Source: Rhizaria sp. SCN 62-66
Lineage: Eukaryota; Rhizaria, unplaced
Direction: 5' to 3'
Length of the DNA stretch: 64,000 nt
Assembly: GCA_001724265.1 (NCBI GenBank)
Contig: MEDY01000006.1
Coordinates: 62,001 to 126,000 of the forward strand
In this document: positions 34,701-46,457 of the stretch, piece by piece
Layout: the number at the start of each line of letters is the position of its first letter
Position numbering within the stretch: position 1 is the first letter of the stretch
Program-made: the position numbers and the translations under genes
Notes under the pieces: generated by a model
Told to the model about the DNA's origin: nothing
What the model saw: the letters and a program-made list of their open reading frames with translations, nothing else
Database searches by the model: none

Positions 34701-37700
34701 GTCTGGACGGCGACATGGCTAACGGCGGCGAGGACGAAGACACGCCCGAGGGCCGCGCGCGCGCCAAGGAGCGCCGCGCACAGCTGCGCCGCCTGCAGGG
34801 GATGGAGCCCGAGGCGACGACAAAGATCGTCTGGATGCCGGCGACCGGCGAGGGCGCGGCCGCGATCGACTCGGCGCCCGTGGCGGGCAAGGCCGCGAGC
34901 AAGACGGGCCGCCACTTCAAGACGGGGTGGCGCGACGAGGCCACGATGCGCGAGCTGCAGCGCGCGCGGGACGCGCACGGCGAGAAGGCCTGGGAGGGCC
35001 AGTTCACGTACTCGTTCGCGGAGGCCAAGGCCAAGCTCGAGCACCGCGACTTCTACAACGCGTACCTCACGCAGTCGCGCGTGCTGCGCGCGGCAGCCAA
35101 CGGCACGCTCGGCTCGCGCTCGCCGCGCAACAACACGATGATGGCTTCCGCTGGTGGCCGCCGCAATGGCGAGAACGGCGACGCCGACGGCGATGGCGAC
35201 ATTGCGGACGACGTCTCGCTCGGCATGGGCTTTGCGGAGGGCCTGACTGCGCCGCAGCCGCGGCTGCCCCGGGGCGACCCTACCCTCGTGGTCGAGAGCT
35301 TTAATCCCCGCGCGCTCTACAGCCAGACCGCGACTCAGGTACACAGAGAACGAAACAAGAATGCGCGATTGCTAATCTAAAATGGTGGATACGTGTGTCT
35401 ATTTGCTTGATTTATTTGAATCTTACTCACTCCATTTTCTTCGATTGTCTTTTCCACAATAGGTTTTGGCTGCCCGCCATTCGTCGCTGAACAACGCTTC
35501 CGGCAGCGGCTCTGGTAAGCCCGACTGCAGCGTGCTCCCGCCGGGCCTCGGCTCGCTGCTCGCCCGCGCGGCGCAGCCCACGCAGGCGCAGCCGTTGCCC
35601 GGCATGACCGGCGCCGCCGCCGCGGCCGCGCTCGGCGTCCGTCTGCCGGTGCTGAAGCTAGGTCCGTCGACGCAGGCCGAGCGCAAGGATTGTTGCGCGC
35701 CGCTGCCCAACGACAAGCTCGCCAAGATCGTTCGCGCCACGCACGCCGCCACCGCGGCCGCTGCCGCGGCCGTCTCTGCCTCGTCGCGCTCCAGCTCCAA
35801 CACTTCCAGCAGCACCGGCGCCGGCGGTCGCCGCGGCAGCAGCGGCTCGTCTTCCGCGGCCGCCGCAGCCGCCGCGGCCGCGAGCGCCGGCGGCGCGTGT
35901 GCTCTGGTGTTCCCCGCGCAGTGCGTGGGCTCCGCGGGCCGCCAGTTCCTCGTCGTGTCGAATCCGTTAGACTCGCACATCCTCGTCGACCTCATTCTCG
36001 GCGGGCCTGACTCCGCGGGCTCCAACAGCGGCAGCGGCTCTGCCCGCGGGGGCAGCGCGCTCGGCCGGTCCCCGTCGCAGTCGCGCCTGGGCACGCCTGC
36101 AGGCTCGTCCTCGCAGCTGCTCGCGCACAACGGCAACTCATCCACGAACCTGCTTGGCTCCGGCTCGTCCTCCGCGTCGCTGCTAACGTCAGCGGCCTCG
36201 TCCTCCGCGCTTCTGGGCGGCGGCGGCGCCGCCAGCTCCGGTGCGAACGCGGGCGTGCATCCCGAGCTGGCGCTCACGTACCCGCGGTCGCAGCTGCTCG
36301 CGCCGGGCGAGACGGCCGTGTTCAGCATTGTGGTGCAGTTGCAGGACCCGCAGGAGTACGCGCGCACGATCCAGTACCGCGTCAACACTCATCACGTCTT
36401 CGGCGTCGCGCTGTCGGCTGACATCGTGCCCATGTCGCTCGCGGTCATCCTCCCCGCCGCCGCCGCCGTGTCTAACTCCACCGTCGGGGCCAACAAGGAC
36501 AACGCCGCCGGCGCCGGGGCTAACGAAGAGGGCAGCACCGCACTTGTGCCCGCCGGCGGCAGCACTGCGGCACTGGGCTCGACCGCGGTGCTGCAGTTGT
36601 CGTCCTCTGCGTCGGCCGCGAACCCGGCGATTCACTTCTCGTTCACCTCGACCAACTCGTCTTTTGCCGTCACCGAGCGCCTGCTGCTACAGAACCCACA
36701 TGCGCGTCCCGTATCCTGGTGGCTGACGTCCCACAGCAACCTCTTCGCCGCCGCGGTCACCTCGGGCACCGTGGCGCCCGGTGAGTCGTTCCCGCTGGAC
36801 GTGACGTACGCGCCCACGGCGGCGCACAAGGCCGTCGAGCACGAGCTCACGCTGCACGTCCGCGAGGGCCCGCCGCGCGCGTTGCTGTGCCGCGCACAGC
36901 TCGACGAGGCGCGCGTGGAGCTGCGCACTGTCTCGGCCGCGGCGACCAAGGACAAGTACCTGTCGCCGGCCGAATACGCCAAGCTGCAGGAGCTCAACAA
37001 GGCCGGCATGCTGCACTTCGGCGCCGTCCCCGCTGGCGCGCCCTCGTCGCGCACCATCACCGTCAGCAACGCCGGCTCCACGCGGTCCGTCTTCTCTGTC
37101 TCGCCCGAGACGTTGCCGCCGGGCGTGACGGTGACGCCGACGTGGGCCATCATGCAGCCGCACACGTCGGTGCCCGTCACCGTCACGCTCGTCCCGCCCG
37201 CCGTCACGCCCCGCGCGCTCGACGGCGCCGCGGACGACGGCGCGCCCGACATGGCGCGCTTTGGCTCTGTACTTCGCAACGTCGAGTACGCCCTCCCCGA
37301 GGGCCACTTCGACTCCACCGCTGGTAACGGCAACGGCTTATCTAGAGACCTCAGTGCGACTGCTGGCGCGACCGGTGTGCTAGCCGCCGCGCACACTCAG
37401 TCAGGCGTCAAGAACATGGAGGCCACTGCCGCCGCCGCTGCCGCCGCCAAGGACGGTGAGGCTGAGAGCAGCGACTTGATCGCACCGTTTCGCACCGTCG
37501 TTCCCGTCAAGGTTCGCGGCCGCCCCGCCGCGGCGCGCCCGCTGCGCCTCACGCTCGCGGCCGCCGTGGTGCAGCCGCAGGTGTCGATCGTGGAGCCCGA
37601 GTTCGCGTTCGGGACCGTGGGCGTCAACGGGCAGACCGAGTACCGGCCGCTCACGCTGCACAACAACTCGGCGCTGCCGGTCATCGCCGCGCTCGCGTTC

Positions 37701-40700
37701 GGCGAGGAGCGCTATGACCTGCTGGGCTTCGCGCCGGCCGCGGTGGACGCCGTGGTGACGCTGCCGAAGCTGCTGTCGAGCTACAACTCCCAGCTCAACG
37801 CCGCGAGCGCCAGCATCACGCCGGAGGCCACGCTCTTCGCGGGCGCCGACCGCCCCGGCACTTCGTCGTCGTCATCCTCGTCGGCTGCTGCTCGTGGCAC
37901 CACGCCCGCTCGCCGCACCCGCGACGCGTCGCCCTCCTCGCCCAGTCCGGACCGCGCTCTGAGCGGCGCCAGCAACGTGCCGTCGCCGAGCTCCAGTCCG
38001 GCGCTGGGCGCGCGCTCGCTCTCCGCCACTGCCAGCGGTGCCGCCAGCCCGCTCCCCGGCGCTGCGGGCGGCGTCACTGCGCTGTCCCAGCTCGCGCTCG
38101 GCTCTTCGGCCGCGGCCGCGGGCCTGCCCGTTGGGTGCCTGATGACGCCCGTGCTCTGGGAGGACCTGCCGGCGCACTTCCGCGCGCTGGTGCCGCGGCC
38201 GCACCGGCCCGAGGCATGCTTGGCCTCGGCACCCCCGCCTGGCGCCGCGCTGCGGAGGGTCAAGTCGGGCGCGGGCTCGCTCGCAGGCTCCCGTGCCGGC
38301 AGCGGGGCTAGCACCCCGCGCCCCGACTCGGCGGGCTCCGTCTCGGGCGCCATGACGCCTTACTCGCCGGACTCGCTCTCGCGCGCGGCCTCGTACGCGC
38401 CCACGCCCCGCGCCGGCGCCACGCCCGGTGGCAGCTACAGCGACGTCGGCACTCCCGGCGGCTCGGCGTCCCTGCTTTCCCCCAGCACGCCCACGCTGTC
38501 GCGTCCCGGCTCGGTCTCTGTGGGCCGCTCGGGCTCCCGCCGCGGCGGCCGCATCTCGCGCGCGCTGCTGCGGAATGCGCGCGTATGGCTGCTGCTGCTG
38601 CCCGCGCACCGCGTCTCGCCCGTCGGCGCCGTCACGCTGACGCCCACGCAGCACGGCGACACGCTGCAGTTGCCGCTGCCGCTCGTCGTCCCCGGGCTCC
38701 CCGCGCCCGCCGGCGTCACTGCCAACTCCGGTGCCGGCGCGGGTGCGGAGGCCGCTGCTCTGGCTGCCGCGGCTGCGGGGTCATACCCGCCGCTGCAGCG
38801 CGTGGTGTCGGCCCTCACCGTGCCGCCCAAGGTTACGTTGTCGCAGCACACCGTCGACTTCGGCGCCCGCATCACGGTCAACCCCGACGCGCCGGCGACT
38901 GCGGCGTACACCCACACGGTCACGTTCACCAACACGAGCGACGCACCGCTCAAGTGGGTCGTCACCACGCCGGCCAACGCGCTGCCGTTCCCCGCGGGCG
39001 ATAGACCCGCCTCGAGCTCGAGCAACAACACGAACAACGCTCCTAAGCCTGCGATCAACAATTCAACTTCTAGAGTCAAGTCGTCGTCGCGTCCATCGTC
39101 CTCGTCCTCGTCCTCCGCCGCTGTCACTGCCGCGGGCGCTGCTGGCTGCAACAACGCCGGCCTCGAGTCCCCCGCGGCCGCTGCGGCGCTCCTGCTGCAG
39201 ACGCACTCGTCGTTGCCGCCTGTCAACACGGGCCTCCCGCCCTTCGTCCAGTTCTCCCCCTCTGGCGGCGCGCTGACCCCCGGCGAAAAGGTGACGGTGA
39301 CCGTGCGTGTCGCGCCCTCGCAGGTCGGCGCCTTCACGCTGGAGGCGCCCATCTACGTCGTGCAAGACGGGCTCAGCGCGAGCGAGCGCGCCAATGAGAA
39401 GCTCAACGCGCAGATGTCCGCGTTCGAGCTGCCGTCTGCGACCGTGAATCTGTCGACGGCGCCTTCGTCGGTGTCGGATAACCAGGCCGGCAGCGGCGCC
39501 GCCAATACGCCGCAGTTCGGCAGTCTGTTTGCGAGCAACCGCGTGGGCGCGGTGCCGCCTATGATGATGCTCACGGCGCCCTACACCAAGCTCAAGCTGC
39601 GCGGCCACGCCACGCGGCCCTGGCTGCAATTCGACGTCCCCGAGCTCGTCATGCCCGTCGTTCCGTTGGGCGCGACATCCTCCGCGCAGTTCATGGTCAC
39701 CACCAAGGGCTACGCGAGCTTCGAGCTCGCGCCGCAGCTTCCGCTCGACACCCGCGTCCCGCTGACGGTCACTTTCCCTGCGGGCCGCGGCCTGACTTCG
39801 GAGCGCCCGTCCGTGCCCGTGGTGGTGTCGTTCACGTCCTCGACGCCCACGGCCTTCACGACGAAGCTCGAGTTCCGCGACACGGACGGCGTGCCGTTTG
39901 CGATCCTCGTGCACGGCCACTGCGACAACAGCGTCATGTCGCTCTACCCCTACATGCACCGCCACCAACAGCGGTGGACTATGGCGCTGCCCACCGCGAG
40001 TCGCCCGCCGTTCCTCATCTCGCGCCCGCCCGCCGCCGTCGCGAGCGCGGGCATCGGCGCGCCCACGGTACACTCCGCCGGCAGCGCCGCGCACCCCGCC
40101 GCGGTGACCAAGTCCGTGCACATCGTGACCGACCCGCGCGGCCCCGGCGCAGAGACCTCGCTCACCGTCGGCGCCGCGGGCGGCGCCGCAGGCGGCGGCA
40201 GCAAGCACACGAGTCGCCCGCGCGAGCTCTTCTCGGCCCCGGGCTCTGAGGAGCTGCAGCTGGGGCTGGCGAGCATGATCGGCTACTTTGAGGCCTCGGG
40301 TCTGCTCCCACTCTCGCTCTTCGCGTCCGCTGCCAGCCGCCACAACGCCGCCACGGGCTCGCCCTCCGCGCCCAGCGCACCGAGCAGCAGCAGCACTGCG
40401 GTGACCGCGTCGACGTCCCGGTCTGCGCTGGGCCGCTCCCGCGAGCGCGCGCAGACCTTCTCGCTCTCGGCCGCGATGGCGTCGCTGCCCGTGTCCCTGG
40501 CGGACTTCTGCACCGCGCTGTGCGCCAACAACGGACGCGTGCTCAAGGACCTCCTCCGCGCGCTCTCCAAACGCAATCCCATGGACCGCGGCACCAACGT
40601 GCGCAAGCAGGCCTCTGGCGCGGCGCCCGGCGTCTCTACCGCCGGTCTCCCCGGTACGCGCGGTCAGTCCGCGTCCGAAGCGATGGCGGCGACGCTGCCC

Positions 40701-43700
40701 GCCGCGCTGGTGACGGGGCCCGGGATGCTGGCGGGCGCAGCCGCGAGTGAGCTCATCAGCTGCTTCGAGGACTACGAGCAGATCCTTACCTTCATGAAGA
40801 GCCTCGGCTGCATGCTGCCCGATGTGCGCGCCTACGACCTCATGCCCGCCGAGGACTTGAACAAGCTTCTCAAGGCCGCCGCGTTCCAGCCGTACTTGCA
40901 CCAGGCGCTCGAGCCGCTCTTCTACCATGTCGACCTCGAGGCCGCCGCGGTCGCGGGCGACCGCAAAAAGCAGCAACAGATCGCCGCCGCAGAGGCCGTG
41001 TCCTCCGCCGGCGGCGGCCCGCGCTCGCGCGAGCAGCAGCAGGCACGCGCTGCCGCCGAGTTCGCAAGGTGCGTTAAATATTTGTTTTGTCATGTTCCGT
41101 TCCTCATTTTGTTTCTTGGAGGACTCTTTTGTCCCACTGGCGTATCACCAACTCATCGAGACCCTGATTGTTTTTTCTATTGCTCTTGTTTTCTCTTCCA
41201 GGACTGCACGGATGACCCACATCAACCGCGCTGCCGCGCTGACAGCCCCCGCGCCCGGGGTGCTGGTCGCGGCGGCCGCGCGCATCGCGGCGGACCACGA
41301 ACGCCGCCACGAACGCGCGTGGCTGGTCGTGCTGCAGCAGGTCTTCCGCGCTCTCGTGCTCCCGCGCGCCACGGTCAAGCAGCTCAAGCAGCTGCCCGGG
41401 CTCGCCGCGTCGCCCGTCGCCGCCAACTGGGGGCTCGATTCGGCCGCGGCGGGCAGCAACACGTCCCCCGTCGCCGCTGCAGCCGCCGCCGCCAAGGCCG
41501 CTGCCGCGGCCACGGGCTCTCTCGCGCGCGGTTCGACCCCCGCGGCCGCGGGCGCGAGTCTGGGCGCGACTGCGACGGGCCCCGCGCTGCCGGCGTCCGC
41601 GGCGAGCGTGCTGGGCAGCAACGTGTACAGCGAGGCCGAGTGCGTACTGCTGGCATGGTTGACCCACCACGCGCGCAAGGGCTCCCCCGTGCTCGCGGGC
41701 GTCACCGTGGTCGACTTCGACGACTGCCTGCGCGACGGCACCGTCATCGCCGCCGTCATCGACTCGCACGTGCAGGGCCTCACCGCCACGCGCCACATGG
41801 CCTACCCCAATATCCTGCGTCAGCCCGCCACCATGGCCGCGGCCGCGGCCGCCGCGGCGTCCTCGGGCGCGGGCGGCGCCGGGACCGCGCTGGTGTCCCC
41901 CGCAGCGCTGGCGGCGGACCCACTGGACTACTACGTGTGCGTGAGCAACAACAACAAGGTGCTGGCTGCGCTGCAGGAGCTGGGGCTGAGCTACATCGCC
42001 AGCGCGGAGCAGCTCTCTCACCCCAAGCTGGGCACCTCGCTGCCGTTCGCGTACTACCTCTACACGACGCTGCCGCGCCTGCTGCCGTCGGCCACGGTGA
42101 GCTTCGCAGGCCGCCTCGGCGCCGAGGTGGTGCAGCAGGTGTCGCTCCGCAACCCCGACCGCGCGCCGATGACCTACTCAGTTCGCGTATTGGGCCCCGG
42201 CTTTGCGTGCAAGACACGCTCGCTGACGCTGCAGCCGCACGCCGCAGCCGAAACGCTGCTGGCCGTGTCCTTTACCGCGCGCCACGTGCGCCCCGCAGAG
42301 GGCCGCCTCACGCTCATCCCGTCGCGCCGCGCCGGCATCTCCGCCTCCGTCCTTGCGGGCTCCGGCGCGCCCGCGCTCGTCGGCTACGGCTGCGGCGGGC
42401 CCGTGGTGTTTGCGCTCAAGGCCTCGCACGTCACCGCGCCCGCCGCGGCGCGGTACACGGTTGACTCCAAGGTCTACGTACCCGCCGTCGCGCAGGTCAC
42501 CATCACGAACACGTTCTCGCGCGACGCGACGTTCGCGATCAACGTGCAGACGACGCAGCAGCCCGCGACGGTGATGCCCGGCGCGCCGGCCGCGACCCCA
42601 CTGCCCGACCCCAACGGCAGCGGCGCCAATGACGAGAACAACAATTCCGTATTCCCGGAGCCGTTCCTGGTGTCTGAGGACTCGCTCTCGCTGAAGCAGG
42701 GCGCGTCGGTCACTCTGCCCGTCACGTTCCTGCCCTGGAAGGTCGGCGCGCACAGCTGCCTGCTGTGGCTGACGGACGCCAACGCGGGCGAGATCGTCGT
42801 CGAGCTCGCGGGCACCGCGGCGCCGCCCCCGCCATGCCACCGCGCGCAGTGGGTCTGCGCCACTTCCTCGGCCGAGGTCCGCGAGCTAGAGTTCCCCGCC
42901 AAGAACTCGCCCTTCGCGGCTGCGCGCGCGCACTACCTGTCGAACTTCGCCTCGCAGCGCCGCGGCGCCGGCGCGACGGGCCCGGCCGCCCCCTTAGACC
43001 CGGCCGAGACGCCCGCGCTGCTGCGGCCCGAGCTGTGGAACAAGTCGCTCACGCTCGCGCTGCAGGGCCCCGCCTCGGCGGTGTTGCTGCCCGCGCACGC
43101 GCCCGCGCACCGCGCGCCCGGCGCACCGCTCCCCGGCGCGGGCTCGGCCGAGCTTGTGCTGCCGCCGCGCGTGACGGCGAACATCGAACTGCAACAGGCC
43201 GTCGACACCAAGCGCGACCGCGCCGCGGCCACCGGCTCTGGCGCCGCCGCGCTCGCCGTCGCTGCCGCCGCCAACGCCGCCAAGGCCAAGGGTGCGGCTG
43301 CTGACGTCGCGCCCACCCCGTGCGCGCGCCTGTACCCGCCGCCGCAGCCGCAGGGCCGTCCCACTCCTTCGGGTGCCAACGGTGGCGCTGCGGCGGGCAG
43401 TGACAAGCCCTCCAGCGGCGCCCTCGCTGCGGCCGCGCGCGCAGATGCTGACGCACAGGCTTCGCTGCTGCTGCCCGCGACCGGTAGCGCACTGCCAACT
43501 AACAAGCTGCGCTTCCTGTTCCGCCCCCGCGGCGCCGGCCAGTACTCGTCGTCGGTGCTGCTGGTCTCCGGGCACGAGATCCGCACCGTCGCGCTAAGCT
43601 GCCTCATCTCGGCGCAGGAGACGGCGCCGTCGCTAACGCTGCGCCCGCCGCTACACCAGTCGGTCACGCAGCACATCCCGCTGCAGAACCCCTTCGGCGA

Positions 43701-46182
43701 GCCGGTGGTGTGGCGCGCCCTTGTCGCCGGTCGCGGCTTCTCCGGTCCCACTGAGTTCACCGTGGAGCCTAACGCCACGCTGCGCCCCGGGTCCACCACT
43801 GCGCTGGTGCCCATCCGCCCCGCGCCGGGCGCCCGGTTCGCGGCTAACAGCGCGAGCGCGAGCTCGGCGCTGGGCTACCCCGTGACGTACACGGCGCAGA
43901 AGATGGACGTGTCGCAGGGTCGCGTCGAGCTCATTTCGGCCAAGACCGGCGAGACCATCACGGTCGAGCTCACGGGCCAGGCCGAGGAGCCGCTCGCGGC
44001 GGGCCACGTCGCCATCGCTTGCTCCGCGCGCACGCCGTACACGCAGATGGTGACCGTACGCAACACCACGGCCACGACCGTCGTGTACACCGTCGCGTGC
44101 GACCTGCTCTTCGTCGGCGGCAACGACCGCGTCGTGGTGGAGCCCGGCAAGAGCGTGCAGTACGAGCTCCGCGTGTGGGCGCCCATCGCGGGCACCTTCC
44201 GCGGCACTCTCGTCCTAACGCCGCCCGGTGCGCCGAAGGAGTACATCTGGTACACGATTGAGGCCCGCGTCACGGCCCCCGCTGCGGAGGACACGGTGCG
44301 CGTCGCCGCGCCCATCCGTGGCGCAGCCGAGGTCGAGATCGGCGTCGTGAACCCGTTGGACGAGTCGGCCGAGCTCGAGGTCGCGCTGCAGGGACTTGGG
44401 CTCACGGGCCCCGCCTCGCTCACGCTGCCGCCCAAGCCCGGCAAGGCGGTGTACAAGTTTGTCTTCGCGCCCGTGGGCCAGCCCGGCGTGTCGCAGGGCG
44501 CGCTGCGGTTCATCCACCCTAAGGTTGGCGAGTTCTGGTACAAGCTCGAGCTCGACGCGCTGCCGCCGGGCCCCGTCGTGCTGCCGTCGTTCACCGCGCC
44601 CGGCAAGGTGCAGCAGAGCGTCGCCGTGCGCAACCCGCTCCCGGGCGCGATCACGGTCAAGTTCACTTCTGACAACCCCGAGCGCTTCGCCGTCAGCCCT
44701 GCTTCGCTGACTGTCGCGCCCCTCGCAACTGCGACGGCCGCGGTCACGTTCAAGCCCGCGCCGCTGGGCGGTGAGCACGCGGCGACGATCGCGGCCGACG
44801 GCGACGAGGCGGGCGTGTGGCAGTGGCACGCGACGGGCAGCGGCACAACGCCCCGCGTGATGCCCGAGACGCAAGTTCTCGCGCTCCCCGGCGCGCTGCC
44901 CACCGCGGTGACGGTGCGCAACCCCTACGCCACTGCGATGCGCATTGTCGCGCGCACGGCCGACCACGCGTCGCTCGTGCCCTCGCACTCAATGGCCAAC
45001 TTGGTGCAGCACCAAGCGTCCCAGCAACAGCAGGCGAGCAACGGCGAGTGCGCGTTTGTCGTGTCGCTGCCGGTGCCACGCTCGCCGGCCACTGGCCGCC
45101 GCTCACTGGCTTCCGGCGCGGGCAATCGCCCCGGCTCGCAGCCATCGCAACAACAGTCGCTGGCACAGACGCAGCCCGCGCCTCAGGGTGGCTTGCTGCC
45201 CCCGCTGCCCGGCGCCAACAGTGGCTCGACCGGGAGCAACGACGGCTCTGTGACGGCCGTGGTGCCTGCTGGCGGCAGTGTGACGCTGGACGTGAGTGCG
45301 ACGAGCGCCACTGCCGCGCCCGCTGTGCTCGTCGTCACCGGCACTCCCGACACGAGCTCCACTGCTAGTAACGGCGCTGCTGCCGCGTCCGGCGCGACTG
45401 TGCTGCCTGCGGGCGCGACGCTGGTGTTCCACTACCCGCTGCGCGTCATGGCCGAGGGCAGCCCCAAGGACGCCGGGCCGCTGCAGACGGTGACAGGCGC
45501 CTGCCGCACCGTCACCAACCACGCGTTGCTGCTCCCTCTCCTGAGCTACACCGCTAACGGCAGCAACGGCGCCGACGCTGCCGCGGGGCTCGCCGTCAGC
45601 GTCGACTGGTCCCGTGCCACCCCGTCTCCCGACGCGGTTGGTGCCAGCGAGGCTCTCGCCGCCGCGCTCCGCCTCTCGCTGTCCTCCGCCGCCGCCGGGC
45701 CCGTCACCGCGGCGACGGCCTCTAGTCCTGCGCTGCTGTCCGTCGCGGCCCGCTTCGCGCCGCTCCGCGCGGGCGCGCTCACCGGCGCCGCGGTCAAGGT
45801 CACGCGCGCCGCGTCGGGCGAGGTCTGGCGTTTCCCGCTGCGCCTCACGGCCACGCTGCCCAAGCCCGACGACACGGTGCACCTCACCGCGGTTCCCGGC
45901 GCTGCCGCGGGCGCGGCCGTCACGGTCACCGGCCCCGGCGCTGTTGCGGGCGCCGCGGTTGAGGCCTACCTCGCAGCTCCTGCGCCGGAGTTCGAGGTGT
46001 CGTGCCCGACGGGAATGGTTGCGGCGGACGGCAAGATTACGGTCAACGTCAAGTACGAGGCGAAGCAGCATGCCGCCAAGACGGAGGCCATGCTTGTCGT
46101 GCACACGCACGCCTTCACCTGGTGCTACAAACTTGTGGGCGCGCGGCCCAAGTACATTCCTCCCAACAACCACAAGAAGTAA
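31712..46182 (+). CDS. CFAP47: CFAP47-like cilium/flagellum protein (ASH/MSP repeats with calponin-homology domain)
   Basis: Three exons, 31712-35338, 35463-41068 and 41202-46182, give about 4,737 residues ending in TAA. Introns are 124 bases (gtacac...caatag, phase 0) and 133 bases (gtgcgt...ttccag, AG|G). CFAP47 is an axonemal protein tied to the central apparatus and needed for flagellar beating in animals. Repeated ASH/MSP-type immunoglobulin folds are visible, for example FGAVIFGEQKTVTTLLHNPT, FDFGVCPVLERRDVAATLTN and FAFGTVGVNGQTEYRPLTLH. One calponin-homology domain lies at residues about 3,224-3,377 (SEAECVLLAWLTHHARKG, TVVDFDDCLRDGTVIAAVID, NNKVLAALQELGLSYI). Further ASH repeats follow directly (VSFAGRLGAEVVQQVSLRNP) and run to the C-terminus. 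A single central CH domain flanked by ASH repeats fits CFAP47 better than HYDIN. Ala/Ser inserts make it about 1.5 times the human length. Start is the first ATG; TTG lies upstream. Confidence 0.82.
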
Positions 46183-46457
46183 GCACGATGGCCTCTTCTT
46201 TAATTGATGTTTTGATGCAAAAGAATCCGTTGCATTACAAGTTGTAATTAGCTTTCCTTTTAGTTGTTTTTTTGTATTAGTTATCATTTCGTTCAATCCT
46301 TTGCTATAATTTAGCTGTGCTATAATACACACTGTTTTTATGATTCGTCACTCCCACTCTCAATATGATCGACTCCCACTTCTCACCATTGTTGCTTACT
46401 TTTCTCAACCTGGCTCATGTTACTTTTTTTGCATTATGTTGCATCATGCGAACTTGT

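Noticed and set aside
33122-35344. 740-codon minus-strand open frame opposite the CFAP47-like gene
   Set aside because: Shadow of GC-rich coding sequence; the ASH repeats are on the plus strand.
39063-41093. 676-codon minus-strand open frame opposite the CFAP47-like gene
   Set aside because: Shadow frame with Arg/Gly/Ala/His-rich translation and no domain.
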